From: Brumimicrobium sp964585545
GTDB taxonomy: Bacteria > Bacteroidota > Bacteroidia > Flavobacteriales_D > Crocinitomicaceae
NCBI GenBank assembly: GCA_964585545.1
Contig: CAZPDT010000016.1
Span: 1 to 64,000, forward strand
Length of the DNA: 64,000 bases
Direction: 5' to 3'
In this document: piece after piece, positions 1 to 9,125 of the stretch
How the letters are laid out: every line of letters begins with the position of its first letter
How positions within the stretch are numbered: the stretch's first letter is position 1
Translations under genes and position numbers: made by a program
The notes under the pieces: model-generated
Seen by the model: only the letters and a program-made list of their open reading frames with translations
Told to the model about the DNA's origin: nothing
The model's database searches: none

Positions 1-110
1 GCAACAAACTCCCCGAAGGAACGTATTATTACGTGATTCAACTGGGCGGAGATGTGGTGGCAAAAAAAGAAGACCGTGTGAAAGAGGGGTTTTTCTATTT
101 GAAACGGTAG
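1..110 (+). CDS. C-terminal end of a T9SS type B (CHU_C) secreted protein, partial
   Basis: The reading frame entering from the left edge (codons from base 3) stays open to the TAG at 108-110. It encodes a tail of about 35 residues with the pattern LPEGTYYYVIQL, then a short glycine turn, then GFFYLKR. This is the last part of the gliding-motility-associated C-terminal domain that targets proteins to type IX secretion and the cell surface. The same pattern closes the protein at 34155-35438. Everything upstream lies outside the window, so the function of the mature protein is unknown. Confidence 0.7.
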   Translation, partial: NKLPEGTYYYVIQLGGDVVAKKEDRVKEGFFYLKR

Positions 111-140
111 GGGGAAACAGAGTGAGAGCGAGAGTGGGGA

Positions 141-157
141 AAAAACCTACGGTTTTT
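141..157 (+). terminator. Possible terminator after the T9SS tail gene
   Basis: A seven-pair stem, AAAAACC with GGTTTTT and a TAC loop, sits about 30 bases after the stop at 110. The 3' arm supplies the T run. It separates the preceding gene from lptB. It is short and has no GC-rich core, so this is a moderate call. Confidence 0.4.
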
Positions 158-225
158 CAAGAAGTTGCGTTAATTTTAACGGGGATTCTTTCTTTTATAT
201 TATTTTAGTGGTTTTATAACGTGTA

Positions 226-957
226 ATGAAATTATACACAAAAAATATTAAGAAGTCTTACCGCGGTAGAGAAGTGGTAAAGGGTGTAACGATTGAAGTT
301 GGCCAAGGTGAAATTGTTGGACTTTTAGGCCCCAATGGAGCCGGAAAAACAACAACTTTTTACATGATAGTTGGTCTTGTTTCTCCCAATAGCGGAACGG
401 TTCATCTCGATGATAAAGAAATTACAAGACTCCCCATGTACAAACGCTCACAAATGGGAATTGGTTATCTTCCTCAAGAAGTTTCTGTTTTTAGAAAACT
501 GAGTGTAGAGGACAACATCATGGCCATTTTAGAGATGACGAAATTGAACAAAGCCGAAAGAAAAGACAAACTTGAACAACTTATTTCTGAATTTGGTCTT
601 GGTCATGTCAGAAAAAACAAAGGAGCAGCCTTATCTGGAGGGGAAAAAAGAAGGACAGAAATTGCAAGAGCTCTTGCTACAGATCCTAAATTTGTTCTTT
701 TAGATGAACCCTTTGCAGGTGTAGACCCTATTGCGGTAGAAGATATTCAAACCATTGTTGCCGAACTCAAAAAGCGAAATATTGGAATATTAATTACTGA
801 CCATAATGTTCAAGAAACACTGTCGATTACAGACCGTGCCTATTTGCTTTTTGAAGGAAGCATTTTAAAGTCAGGAACAGCAGAAGAACTGGCATCGGAT
901 GAACAAGTGAGAAAAGTGTATTTGGGTCAAAACTTTGAACTGCGAAGAAAAGTTTGA
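226..957 (+). CDS. lptB: LptB-type ABC transporter ATP-binding protein (LPS export)
   Basis: Cytoplasmic ATPase of the LptB2FGC complex, which extracts lipopolysaccharide from the inner membrane and drives it across the periplasm. The 243-residue length is normal for LptB. Visible motifs are Walker A GPNGAGKTT near residue 34, the Q-loop (YLPQEVSVF), the signature LSGGEKRR, Walker B FVLLDEPF, the D-loop (GVDP) and the switch histidine in ITDHNV. The LptB-like features are the GVDPIAV segment and the C-terminal EQVRKVYLGQNF. The ATG at 226 begins right at the conserved start of the fold. The neighbours are unrelated, so lptFG and lptC lie elsewhere. Confidence 0.92.
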   Translation: MKLYTKNIKKSYRGREVVKGVTIEVGQGEIVGLLGPNGAGKTTTFYMIVGLVSPNSGTVHLDDKEITRLPMYKRSQMGIGYLPQEVSVFRKLSVEDNIMAILEMTKLNKAERKDKLEQLISEFGLGHVRKNKGAALSGGEKRRTEIARALATDPKFVLLDEPFAGVDPIAVEDIQTIVAELKKRNIGILITDHNVQETLSITDRAYLLFEGSILKSGTAEELASDEQVRKVYLGQNFELRRKV

Positions 958-1065
958 TTGAACATTTTATATTGAAAGAATTTTTTATGCTTTTTTAATG
1001 TCGATCCAAATTATTTTATTATCTTAATAATAGAAACCACTTAATCACAGTTTAAAAAATTAAAA

Positions 1066-3366
1066 ATGGAACAAATCACAACCGATATTCAATCTCCTGC
1101 AGAGTTTACAGAGCGGTTCATCAATCAAACCAATCGCTCCGTATTTTTAACCGGAAAAGCGGGAACGGGAAAAACTACATTGCTCAAAAAAATAATTGAT
1201 TCAACCCATAAAAACACCGTTGTTGTTGCACCCACTGGAATAGCAGCACTAAATGCAGGAGGCGTCACCATTCATTCTTTTTTTCAATTGCCTTTTGGAT
1301 CCTTTATTCCAGAATTTGGACAACCTCCATTTGTGGGGCAAAGGTCACAATTCAATACAAAGACCACCCTTCAACAACATTTTAGAATCAATAAAAAGCG
1401 CAAAAACATCATTGTTAATCTCGAACTGCTGATTATCGATGAAGTGAGTATGCTCCGTTCAGACATATTAGATGCCATGGACTTGATGTTGCGCAAAATT
1501 CGTCGAAACGATCGTCCGTTTGGAGGAGTTCAAGTGTTATTTATTGGAGATTTAATGCAACTCCCTCCTATTGTTAAACGAGAGGAGAAAACCATTCTGG
1601 ACCAGTACTACAAAGGCAGCTTCTTCTTCCATGCAAAAGTAATTCAAGAGCAACCACCTTTGTATATCGAATTAGAGAAAATTTACCGCCAAAGTGATAC
1701 TGAATTTATCGGGTTACTCAACAACCTAAGGAACAATCACATTTCCCCGGAGAATGTTGAATTATTGAATCAATATGTTCGTCCACAATTTGACGCAACC
1801 CAGCACGATGGCTACATAACTTTAACAACACACAATGCCAAGGCTGATCAAATCAACAACAAAGCTTTAGATGCATTGTCAGGCAATAAACGCACCTATG
1901 AAGCCGAAGTTTCGAAAAAATTTCCCGAGCACATGTATCCAATTCCCTTAGAAATGGAACTAAAAGTAGGTGCACAAGTGATGTTTATTAAAAACGACAT
2001 GGCGTATGAAAAACGCTATTATAATGGTAAGATAGGAAAAATTACAGCATTGACTTCAGATGAAGTTCACGTTACATTTCCAGAAGAAAACTTAACCATT
2101 AATGTAGATAAATATGAATGGGAGAACATAAAGTACTCATTAAATGAGGAAACAGGTGAAATTAAGGAAGAAGTCATCGGAACATTCACTCATTTTCCAC
2201 TGAAACTGGCTTGGGCAATCACCGTACATAAAAGTCAGGGCTTAACCTTTGAAAAAGCTGTTCTGGATCTGTCTAATGTCTTTGCTCCAGGACAAGCCTA
2301 CGTGGGATTGTCTCGTTTGGTTGCTTTAAAAGGACTCGTGCTTTTAAGTCCAATTCGATTAAATGGATTAAAAAACAATGAATTTGTGGTCAATTATGCT
2401 AAAAACAAGGCAGACATTGATTTTTTATCCAAAAGTTTAAAGTCGGAGACGGTAAATTATTTACACAGTCGGTTGCAAAAGACCTTCAATTGGGATGCAA
2501 TGGTGAGTACATGGTTGGCTTTAGAAGCAGAACATAAAACGGCTAGGGGAAGAAGCGAAATGGCCAAAAACAGAGTTTGGTTTGAAAAACAAGTCAACGC
2601 CTTAATGAAAACACTTGAGCCAGCACGTAAATTTAGAGTGCAGTTGTCAAAAATTTGTCAGCCAAACAATATGGATGTTGACCTACTTTCGGAAAGATAT
2701 GAAGCCGCCTATAATTATTTTATGAAAATACTCGAACCCGTTTTTAGAAGCACGCTAAAACAGCTTGTTTTACTTGGCAACAAAACAGGAGTGAAACAAT
2801 ATGCTGAACGTTTAAGTGAATTGGATGAGGAATTAACAGCTGTTATAATGGATCTAAAGAAATCAAAAAATTTGATATCGAGTTTACAAAGTGGAGATGC
2901 ATTGTCTAAAGAGAACATCTGGGACGATCAAGTTAAAAACTTTAGATTGGCTAAAATTCAAGTGGTAAAAGATGAATTAAAGCATACCCACCCAACGCTT
3001 GAAAATATTGATGCATTTACTTCTTTTCAAAATTCAAAAAAACCAAAAAAGGAGAAAAAGAAGAAAGAGCCTAAAGAAAGCACCCGAGAAAAAACATTAA
3101 AGCTCTTCAAATCTGGAAAAACACTAGAAGAAATAGCTGACGAGAGGTTGCTCAAAGAATCTACTATCTACACCCATTTTAGTCAACTTGTTGAAGAAGG
3201 AAAAGTGCAAATGGAAGATGTCTTGGATACAAAAATGATCAAAACATTAAATGACAAGCTCGGAAATGAGCCTGATGGGACCTTAAAAGAATTAAAAACA
3301 AAGGCGGGGAATGACATTACCTTTGGCGAAATAAAGGTTTATCTTGCAAGTTTAGCAAGGGGTTAA
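1066..3366 (+). CDS. PIF1/RecD2-like superfamily 1B DNA helicase with C-terminal helix-turn-helix
   Basis: A 766-residue ATP-dependent DNA helicase. The N-terminal AAA part shows Walker A GKAGTGKTTLL near residue 30, Walker B LLIIDEVSML near 122 and a GDLMQLPP sensor motif, as in PIF1/RecD enzymes. A UvrD-like C-terminal motif, AITVHKSQGLTFEKAVLDL, lies near residue 385 and is followed by the motif VI segment YVGLSRL. The last 100 residues hold a lysine-rich linker and a helix-turn-helix of the kind found at the end of such helicases (TLEEIADERLLKESTIYTHF). Its role is probably DNA repair or replication-fork maintenance. Its TAA stop overlaps the stop of metF on the other strand. Confidence 0.85.
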   Translation: MEQITTDIQSPAEFTERFINQTNRSVFLTGKAGTGKTTLLKKIIDSTHKNTVVVAPTGIAALNAGGVTIHSFFQLPFGSFIPEFGQPPFVGQRSQFNTKTTLQQHFRINKKRKNIIVNLELLIIDEVSMLRSDILDAMDLMLRKIRRNDRPFGGVQVLFIGDLMQLPPIVKREEKTILDQYYKGSFFFHAKVIQEQPPLYIELEKIYRQSDTEFIGLLNNLRNNHISPENVELLNQYVRPQFDATQHDGYITLTTHNAKADQINNKALDALSGNKRTYEAEVSKKFPEHMYPIPLEMELKVGAQVMFIKNDMAYEKRYYNGKIGKITALTSDEVHVTFPEENLTINVDKYEWENIKYSLNEETGEIKEEVIGTFTHFPLKLAWAITVHKSQGLTFEKAVLDLSNVFAPGQAYVGLSRLVALKGLVLLSPIRLNGLKNNEFVVNYAKNKADIDFLSKSLKSETVNYLHSRLQKTFNWDAMVSTWLALEAEHKTARGRSEMAKNRVWFEKQVNALMKTLEPARKFRVQLSKICQPNNMDVDLLSERYEAAYNYFMKILEPVFRSTLKQLVLLGNKTGVKQYAERLSELDEELTAVIMDLKKSKNLISSLQSGDALSKENIWDDQVKNFRLAKIQVVKDELKHTHPTLENIDAFTSFQNSKKPKKEKKKKEPKESTREKTLKLFKSGKTLEEIADERLLKESTIYTHFSQLVEEGKVQMEDVLDTKMIKTLNDKLGNEPDGTLKELKTKAGNDITFGEIKVYLASLARG

Positions 3367-4319
3367 AACACAGCTTTGGCAATTTGCTGAATACTTGTTG
3401 ATTTCCCCATTGAGTAATAGTGCAATACGGGAGCATTATTCGCAATCAATTCCTTGCTTTGTTTGATGCACCATTCAATACCTACTTGTCGTACGGCCTC
3501 ATTGTTTTTACAAGCAACAACTTCTTTAACCAAAGCATCGGGTAAATCAACATTAAACCGATGAGGAATAAGGTTGAGGTGCCTTTTTGTGGAAATGGGT
3601 TTTAAACCTGGAATAATCGGAACAGTGATGCCTGCCGCTCTGCATTTTGAAACAAATTCAAGGAACTTCTGATTGTCAAAAAACATTTGAGTAACAATAT
3701 AATGTGCACCCTTATTTATTTTCTCCTTTAAGAAATGAATATCGGAATCTAAACTGGGAGCCTCAACATGTTTTTCAGGATAAGCGCCAACACCAATACA
3801 AAAATCTGTTTTAGAAGAGTTCAATAAATTCTCATCCAAATAATTTCCTATATTAAGTTGTTTAATTTGAGTCACCAATTCACTGGCAAAAGCATGTCCT
3901 TCTTTTTCAGGTCTAAAATAAGTTTCACTTTTTACAGCGTCACCTCGAAGAGCAACTACATTATTAATGCCTAAAAAATCCAAATCAATTAAAAGATTTT
4001 CCGTGTCTTCTTTGGTAAACCCACCACAAAGAATATGGGGCACAGCATCTACCTGATATTTGCTTTGGATAGCAGCGCAAATTCCAACTGTTCCTGGGCG
4101 TTTTTTTACAATTTGTTTTTTCAATAATCCATCAGGCAGTTCCTTATAACTGTATTCTTCTCTGTGGTACGTGACGTCAATAAATGGAGGCTTAAACTCC
4201 ATTAAAGGGTCAATATTGTCAAAGATAGATTGTAAATTTTGACCTTTTAACGGGGGTAATATTTCAAAGGAAAATAGAGGTTTTCCCGCTGCATTTTTTA
4301 TATGTTCTGTTACTTTCAT
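3363..4319 (-). CDS. metF: 5,10-methylenetetrahydrofolate reductase
   Basis: FAD-dependent enzyme that reduces 5,10-methylene-THF to 5-methyl-THF, the methyl donor used by MetH. The ATG at 4319 gives 318 residues beginning MKVTEHIKNA, the usual length. A longer in-frame opening to 4463 lies inside the metH coding region and is not a real extension. Family motifs are FSFEILPP (residues about 16-23, with the catalytic glutamate), the HILCGG segment, the VALRGD segment and TQMFFDN. The start lies 10 bases after the metH stop, so metH and metF form one operon and share the riboswitch upstream of metH. Confidence 0.95.
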   Translation of the reverse strand: MKVTEHIKNAAGKPLFSFEILPPLKGQNLQSIFDNIDPLMEFKPPFIDVTYHREEYSYKELPDGLLKKQIVKKRPGTVGICAAIQSKYQVDAVPHILCGGFTKEDTENLLIDLDFLGINNVVALRGDAVKSETYFRPEKEGHAFASELVTQIKQLNIGNYLDENLLNSSKTDFCIGVGAYPEKHVEAPSLDSDIHFLKEKINKGAHYIVTQMFFDNQKFLEFVSKCRAAGITVPIIPGLKPISTKRHLNLIPHRFNVDLPDALVKEVVACKNNEAVRQVGIEWCIKQSKELIANNAPVLHYYSMGKSTSIQQIAKAVF

Positions 4320-4329
4320 TTCTATATTT

Positions 4330-7300
4330 TTATTGATTTGCCATAATAGGATACAACCATTTTTCAGCTTTATCGAGTGCAATGTTTTTGCGGTTGGCAA
4401 AGTCTTCAACTTGATCTTTGGTGATTTTTCCAACCCCAAAATATTTGGCTTCTGTATTGGCAAAGTAATACCCAGATACTGCAGAACCAGGCCACATGGC
4501 GATACCTTCGGTTAATTTAACACCAATTTGGTTCTCTACATCCAGCAGATCCCAAATTGTTTCCTTTTCTAAATGATCTGGACATGCGGGGTACCCAGGA
4601 GCTGGACGAATTCCTTTGTATTTCTCGGCAATCAATTCTTCATTGGTAAGGTTTTCATCGCTGGCATAACCCCAGTAATTCGTTCTCACTTGATAATGCA
4701 AATACTCTGCACAAGCTTCTGCAAAACGATCCGCCAAAGCCTGAACCATAATTGCATTGTAGTCATCGAGCTGATCTCTATACGACTTCGACAATTCATC
4801 CCCTCCAAAAACGGCAGTACAAAAAGCACCTATATAATCTTGCTTCCCCAAAGATTTCGGAGCGATAAAATCAGCCAAGGCAAGACTGGGTTTTCCTTCT
4901 CGTTTTTCTTTTTGTTGACGCAACGTTCTAAACACAACTGTTTCTTCTTTTCCTGGTTTTCTGCGTACTTCAATATCATCATCATTAATTGTGTTGGCTT
5001 CAAACAAACCAAAAATTGCTGTGGGTTGTAGAAGGTCCTCATCAATTATCTTTTTTAGCAAATCTTGGGCATCATCAAACAATTGTTTTGCTTGTTTTCC
5101 AACCACTTCATCTTCTAAAATATTGGGGTATTTCCCGTGCATGTCCCAGCTTCTAAAAAGTGGACTCCAATCCACAAACGGCAACAATTCCTCAAAAGAA
5201 ATACGTTGGAAAGTTTGGATGCCTAAAGATTTGGGTTTTGTGATTGTAGTTGCCTCCCAATCTATCTGGTATTTACGTTTTCGGGCTTCCGCAATAGAGG
5301 TATACGACTTTTTTCGAGCGCGCTTTAAGAATTTTTGCCGAAATTCATCATATTCCTTTTTTTGATTTGTGATAAAAGCGTTTCCGTTTTCAGGATGCAG
5401 CAGGTTACTGACAACTGTTACAGATTTAGAAGCATCATTGACATGGACCACAGAATGCTTATACTCTGTATCGATTTTCACAGCAGTATGCGCTCTAGAA
5501 GTTGTTGCTCCTCCTATCAATAGAGGTATAGAAAAGTCTTTAATCTCCATTTCCTTTGCCACCCTTATCATCTCATCAAGAGAAGGTGTAATCAAACCAC
5601 TTAACCCAATAATGTCAACTTTTTCATCAATAGCTGTTTTTAAAATTTTCTCTGGTGGCACCATCACACCTAAATCAATAATATCATAGTTGTTACAATT
5701 CAATACAACACTAACAATGTTTTTACCAATATCGTGGACATCACCCTTAACTGTAGCCATCAGTACTTTACCCAAAGCTTTTTGATCCTCTGACTTTTCT
5801 GCTTCGATAAAAGGATTTAAATACGCTACAGCTTTTTTCATTACACGCGCCGATTTCACCACTTGCGGCAAGAACATTTTACCTGCTCCAAACAAATCAC
5901 CAACAACACCCATCCCTATCATCAAGTGTCCTTCGATAACCTCTATAGGTTTTGCCACTTCTTGTCGTGCCTGTTCAACATCTTCAATTATAAAAGCATC
6001 AATCCCCTTCACAAGGCTATGTGTAATCCGTTCTTGCAGAGCCAATTCACGCCATTCTAAAGATTGTTTGGCATCTTCTCTTTTTATCCCTTTTAAAGAT
6101 TCTGCCTTTTCCATTAGGCGTTCAGTAGCATCATCTCGTTGATCAAAAAGAACATCTTCAATTTTTTCTAATAAATCTTTCTCCACATTATCATACACCT
6201 CCAACAAGGAAGGATTTACAATTCCAATATTCATACCTGCTTGGATAGCGTGATACAAAAAAGCGGAATGCATTGCTTCTCGAACTGCATCATTTCCTCG
6301 AAATGAAAAAGATACATTGCTCACTCCCCCACTCACACTTACATTAGGTAAATTGGTATTTACCCAACGGGTTGCTTCAATAAAATCGATTGCATTCTTG
6401 CGGTGTTCATCCATACCTGTAGCTACGGGGAATATATTAAGATCAAAAATGATATCTTCAGGTGGGAAACCTACTTTTTCAGTCAATACTTTATAGGATC
6501 GCTCCACAATTTCAATTCTTCTTTGGTAATTATCCGCTTGTCCAGTTTCATCAAATGCCATGATAATTACTGCAGCACCATATCTTTTAATTTGTGTCGC
6601 TTCCTTAATAAAAGTGGCCTCGCCTTCTTTTAAACTGATTGAATTCACAATCCCTTTGCCTTGAATAACCTGCAAACCAGCTTCTAATATTTCCCATTTT
6701 GAACTGTCAATCATAATTGGAACTTTTGCAATATCAGGCTCTGCTGCAATCAAGTTTAAAAAACGAATCATCGCCTCTTTTCCATCAATCATTCCGTCAT
6801 CAAAATTGATATCAATAACTTGGGCACCTCCCTCAACTTGATGCCTTGCAATATCAATAGCTTCCTCAAATTTTTCTTCTTTTATGAGTCGTAAAAACTT
6901 ACGTGAACCCGCTACATTTGTTCGTTCTCCTACATTAATAAAGTTGCTTTCTGGGGTAATCACAAGTGGCTCGAGTCCTGAGAGTTTCATGGGTTTGTTT
7001 TCTTGTGATGCTTCATTGATAGAGGATGAATTGAACTGGCGGGGTGAATATCTTGATGCCAAATTTGCAATTATAGAAATATGCTCTGGAGTTGTTCCAC
7101 AACATCCTCCAATAATATTAATAAGATCTTTCTTTAAATACTCCTCTATTTGTTTGCCCATTTCTTCAGGAGATTCATCATAAGTTCCAAAAGCATTGGG
7201 CAGACCTGCATTGGGATGAGCAGAAATTGCAAAATTAGTTTTGTCTGCAATTGCTTCCAAGTGGGGCTGTAATTGACCGGCTCCAAGGGCACAATTAAAT

Positions 7301-8085
7301 CCAACTGATAAAAGTGGAATATGTGAAATAGATATTAAGAATGCTTCGGGAGTTTGTCCAGATAAAGTACGGCCACTGGCGTCAGTAATTGTTCCACTAA
7401 GCATAATGGGTATATCAAGCTGGCGTTCTGTTTTTACTTCTTCAATTGCAAACAGTGCAGCCTTGGCATTTAAAGTATCAAAAACAGTTTCAACCAGTAA
7501 AATATCAACCCCTCCGTCAATCAAAGCCTCAACTTGCTCCTTATATGCACTTCTTAATTCGTCAAAGGTAATTGCCCTATAACCAGGGTCACTTACATCA
7601 GGCGACATACTAGCTGTTTTGTTGGTTGGACCAATACTTCCAGCAACAAATCGTGGCTTATGGGGTTCTTTAATGGTATATGCTTTGGCAACTTCTTTAG
7701 CGATTTTTGCCGATTCAAAGTTGAGCTCATAAACCAAGTCTTCCATTTGATAATCTGCCATTGCAATACAGGTACTAGAAAAAGTATTGGTTTCTACGAT
7801 GTCCGCTCCTGCATCAAAATATTTGGAATGAATTTCCTTAATGGCTTGCGGTTGTGTAATCGACAATAAATCGTTATTGCCTTGCAAAGATGTGGGATAA
7901 TCTTTAAAACGTTCGCCTCTAAAGTCTTCCTCTTGAAACTTATAAGCCTGTAGCATAGTGCCCATAGCTCCATCAAGAACAAGGATTCTCTTTTTCATTT
8001 CTTGATGAATCCCAACAGATTGGACTGCATCGCTCTTGGTTTTTCCCTTTTGGCGTTTCGAATCCGCCGAATTTTGTGTACTCAT
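4330..8085 (-). CDS. metH: Cobalamin-dependent methionine synthase
   Basis: Cytosolic enzyme that transfers a methyl group from 5-methyl-THF to homocysteine through cobalamin. At 1251 residues it has all modules in one chain. The homocysteine/zinc domain spans about 30-350, with ligands Cys265 and Cys328/329 (GGCCGTTPEH). The pterin-binding domain is about 375-640. The cobalamin cap and Rossmann domains are about 670-920, with GDVHDIGKN at 781-789 and His784 as the lower cobalt ligand. The reactivation domain is about 940-1251, with an AdoMet-binding segment RPAPGYPACPDH. The first 28 residues are polar and not part of the fold, so Met30 is a possible alternative start. It is transcribed ahead of metF. 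Confidence 0.96.
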   Translation of the reverse strand: MSTQNSADSKRQKGKTKSDAVQSVGIHQEMKKRILVLDGAMGTMLQAYKFQEEDFRGERFKDYPTSLQGNNDLLSITQPQAIKEIHSKYFDAGADIVETNTFSSTCIAMADYQMEDLVYELNFESAKIAKEVAKAYTIKEPHKPRFVAGSIGPTNKTASMSPDVSDPGYRAITFDELRSAYKEQVEALIDGGVDILLVETVFDTLNAKAALFAIEEVKTERQLDIPIMLSGTITDASGRTLSGQTPEAFLISISHIPLLSVGFNCALGAGQLQPHLEAIADKTNFAISAHPNAGLPNAFGTYDESPEEMGKQIEEYLKKDLINIIGGCCGTTPEHISIIANLASRYSPRQFNSSSINEASQENKPMKLSGLEPLVITPESNFINVGERTNVAGSRKFLRLIKEEKFEEAIDIARHQVEGGAQVIDINFDDGMIDGKEAMIRFLNLIAAEPDIAKVPIMIDSSKWEILEAGLQVIQGKGIVNSISLKEGEATFIKEATQIKRYGAAVIIMAFDETGQADNYQRRIEIVERSYKVLTEKVGFPPEDIIFDLNIFPVATGMDEHRKNAIDFIEATRWVNTNLPNVSVSGGVSNVSFSFRGNDAVREAMHSAFLYHAIQAGMNIGIVNPSLLEVYDNVEKDLLEKIEDVLFDQRDDATERLMEKAESLKGIKREDAKQSLEWRELALQERITHSLVKGIDAFIIEDVEQARQEVAKPIEVIEGHLMIGMGVVGDLFGAGKMFLPQVVKSARVMKKAVAYLNPFIEAEKSEDQKALGKVLMATVKGDVHDIGKNIVSVVLNCNNYDIIDLGVMVPPEKILKTAIDEKVDIIGLSGLITPSLDEMIRVAKEMEIKDFSIPLLIGGATTSRAHTAVKIDTEYKHSVVHVNDASKSVTVVSNLLHPENGNAFITNQKKEYDEFRQKFLKRARKKSYTSIAEARKRKYQIDWEATTITKPKSLGIQTFQRISFEELLPFVDWSPLFRSWDMHGKYPNILEDEVVGKQAKQLFDDAQDLLKKIIDEDLLQPTAIFGLFEANTINDDDIEVRRKPGKEETVVFRTLRQQKEKREGKPSLALADFIAPKSLGKQDYIGAFCTAVFGGDELSKSYRDQLDDYNAIMVQALADRFAEACAEYLHYQVRTNYWGYASDENLTNEELIAEKYKGIRPAPGYPACPDHLEKETIWDLLDVENQIGVKLTEGIAMWPGSAVSGYYFANTEAKYFGVGKITKDQVEDFANRKNIALDKAEKWLYPIMANQ

Positions 8086-8130
8086 TTTTCTTGTTTTTTG
8101 AGTTAATAAAAAATTAAATCAAAAGCCAAA

Positions 8131-8152
8131 TACGTCAAAAGCTTCTGACGTA
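8131..8152 (-). promoter_or_regulatory. Hairpin between the SAM riboswitch and metH (candidate expression platform)
   Basis: On the minus strand TACGTCA pairs with TGACGTA around an eight-base loop, followed by a T-rich stretch. It lies 60 bases after the aptamer and 45 bases before the metH start. It could be the intrinsic terminator of the riboswitch. I see no clear alternative pairing partner in the aptamer, so the mechanism is inferred. Confidence 0.4.
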
Positions 8153-8211
8153 CTTATTAGAAAAATGTTATTAAGAATTGCTACAACTACCGAAAAAGAG
8201 TTGTATTTTGC

Positions 8212-8328
8212 GTTATCTATCTAATTTCAGATGTTCATCAGAAATTAAGTAGAAATTAGCACCTTCCCTGTAAAACAGGAGGTTGCTAAGGCTTCATAGG
8301 GTCTAATCCCTCCACCTTTCTTGATAAC
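8212..8328 (-). ncRNA. SAM-I (S-box) riboswitch upstream of metH-metF
   Basis: Read on the minus strand, the leader contains the S-box core in order: TTATCAAGA, GGTGGAGGGA, a short stem, GAAGCCTTAGCAACC, a CCTGT/ACAGG stem, AAGGTGCTAATT, and a P4 hairpin with AATTTC and GAAATT arms. The closing helix P1 forms from GTTATC (complement of 8323-8328) and GATAAC (complement of 8212-8217). S-adenosylmethionine binding to such RNAs lowers expression of methionine biosynthesis genes, which fits metH and metF downstream. Confidence 0.92.
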
Positions 8329-8387
8329 ATTTCAATAAGTCATTGAACTTGTGAGGGTACAATAATCAATAATAAAATATGAATAAC

Positions 8388-8395
8388 CAAATTTA
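8388..8395 (-). promoter_or_regulatory. Candidate -7 element for the metH-metF transcript
   Basis: On the minus strand TAAATTTG matches the Bacteroidota -7 consensus TAnnTTTG, 60 bases upstream of the riboswitch aptamer. No good -33 TTTG is seen at the usual spacing, and the region is very AT-rich, so a chance match is possible. Confidence 0.35.
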
Positions 8396-8446
8396 TTTGA
8401 AAAAAAATTAAAACCGTAACTTATTGAGCAATATTTTTTTGATTCA

Positions 8447-8926
8447 TTATTCAACGGACAAATTAAATGTACTTTTCAGTTCTTCATAGTTGGAAAAATC
8501 TACATCTGGATGGGCTGCTAAATTACTTGGGGAAATAACAACTACTCTAAAATCTGTGGTGTTGGGAAAAGATGGCGTGCTTCCATCTACATTTGAAATC
8601 ATTAAAGAAACATACCCCACATCATATCCAAAATAAGTCATCGTGCCTCCATTGATATCTGGCAAAGCCCACCATTCGGGACCGTACTTTTTAAAAATCT
8701 GAACAAGGCCTCTATCTACAACGTCTTTGGTGATTTCTCCAACTGTTAAATCGGCACGCCAAACAGAACCTTGTTGTGACCAGTTGTTTACTGTTATAAT
8801 GTTTGTTCCTATAACATTTGCGTTTCCATCCTCTCCTTGAGGTCCATCATTGCCTTTTTTGCAACCTGATATTATCAGCATTCCAATCGATAAAAAAGCA
8901 ATAGTTAAGTACTTTATTGTTTTCAT
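8447..8926 (-). CDS. Small secreted lipoprotein with a collagen-like turn
   Basis: A 159-residue protein of unknown function. The N-terminus is a lipoprotein signal: two lysines within the first four residues, a hydrophobic stretch and the lipobox IISGC, so Cys22 would be lipidated. The mature start KKGNDGPQGEDGNA is a short glycine-rich, collagen-like spacer of a kind common in small Bacteroidota lipoproteins. The rest is rich in aromatic residues and beta-strand formers. It stands alone between metH and the decayed metal transporter, and nothing ties it to either. Confidence 0.75.
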   Translation of the reverse strand: MKTIKYLTIAFLSIGMLIISGCKKGNDGPQGEDGNANVIGTNIITVNNWSQQGSVWRADLTVGEITKDVVDRGLVQIFKKYGPEWWALPDINGGTMTYFGYDVGYVSLMISNVDGSTPSFPNTTDFRVVVISPSNLAAHPDVDFSNYEELKSTFNLSVE

Positions 8927-9125
8927 TTTGTGTTGTGTTGTTTTAAAATCATAAATTATTGTGTTTCCAACCAGAAATTAAAAATCAGTTGTTTCTTTAT
9001 CCTTGTGTTATTCGTAATTGTCTTCTATTGTCAAAAACAATGCCAATTATTTGCCCTTGATTTATCCACAAGTATGCATATAATTTTATATAATTTTAGT
9101 GCCTTCGCAAGAAATATTTAGACTA

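Noticed and set aside
1066..3366. The PIF1/RecD-like helicase as part of a mobile or conjugative element
   Set aside because: No relaxase, integrase or phage gene is near; the gene sits between lptB and metF and the domain set is that of a housekeeping helicase.
4320..4463. Longer N-terminus for metF
   Set aside because: The extension lies inside the metH 3' coding region and is unlike the family; the ATG at 4319 matches the conserved start.
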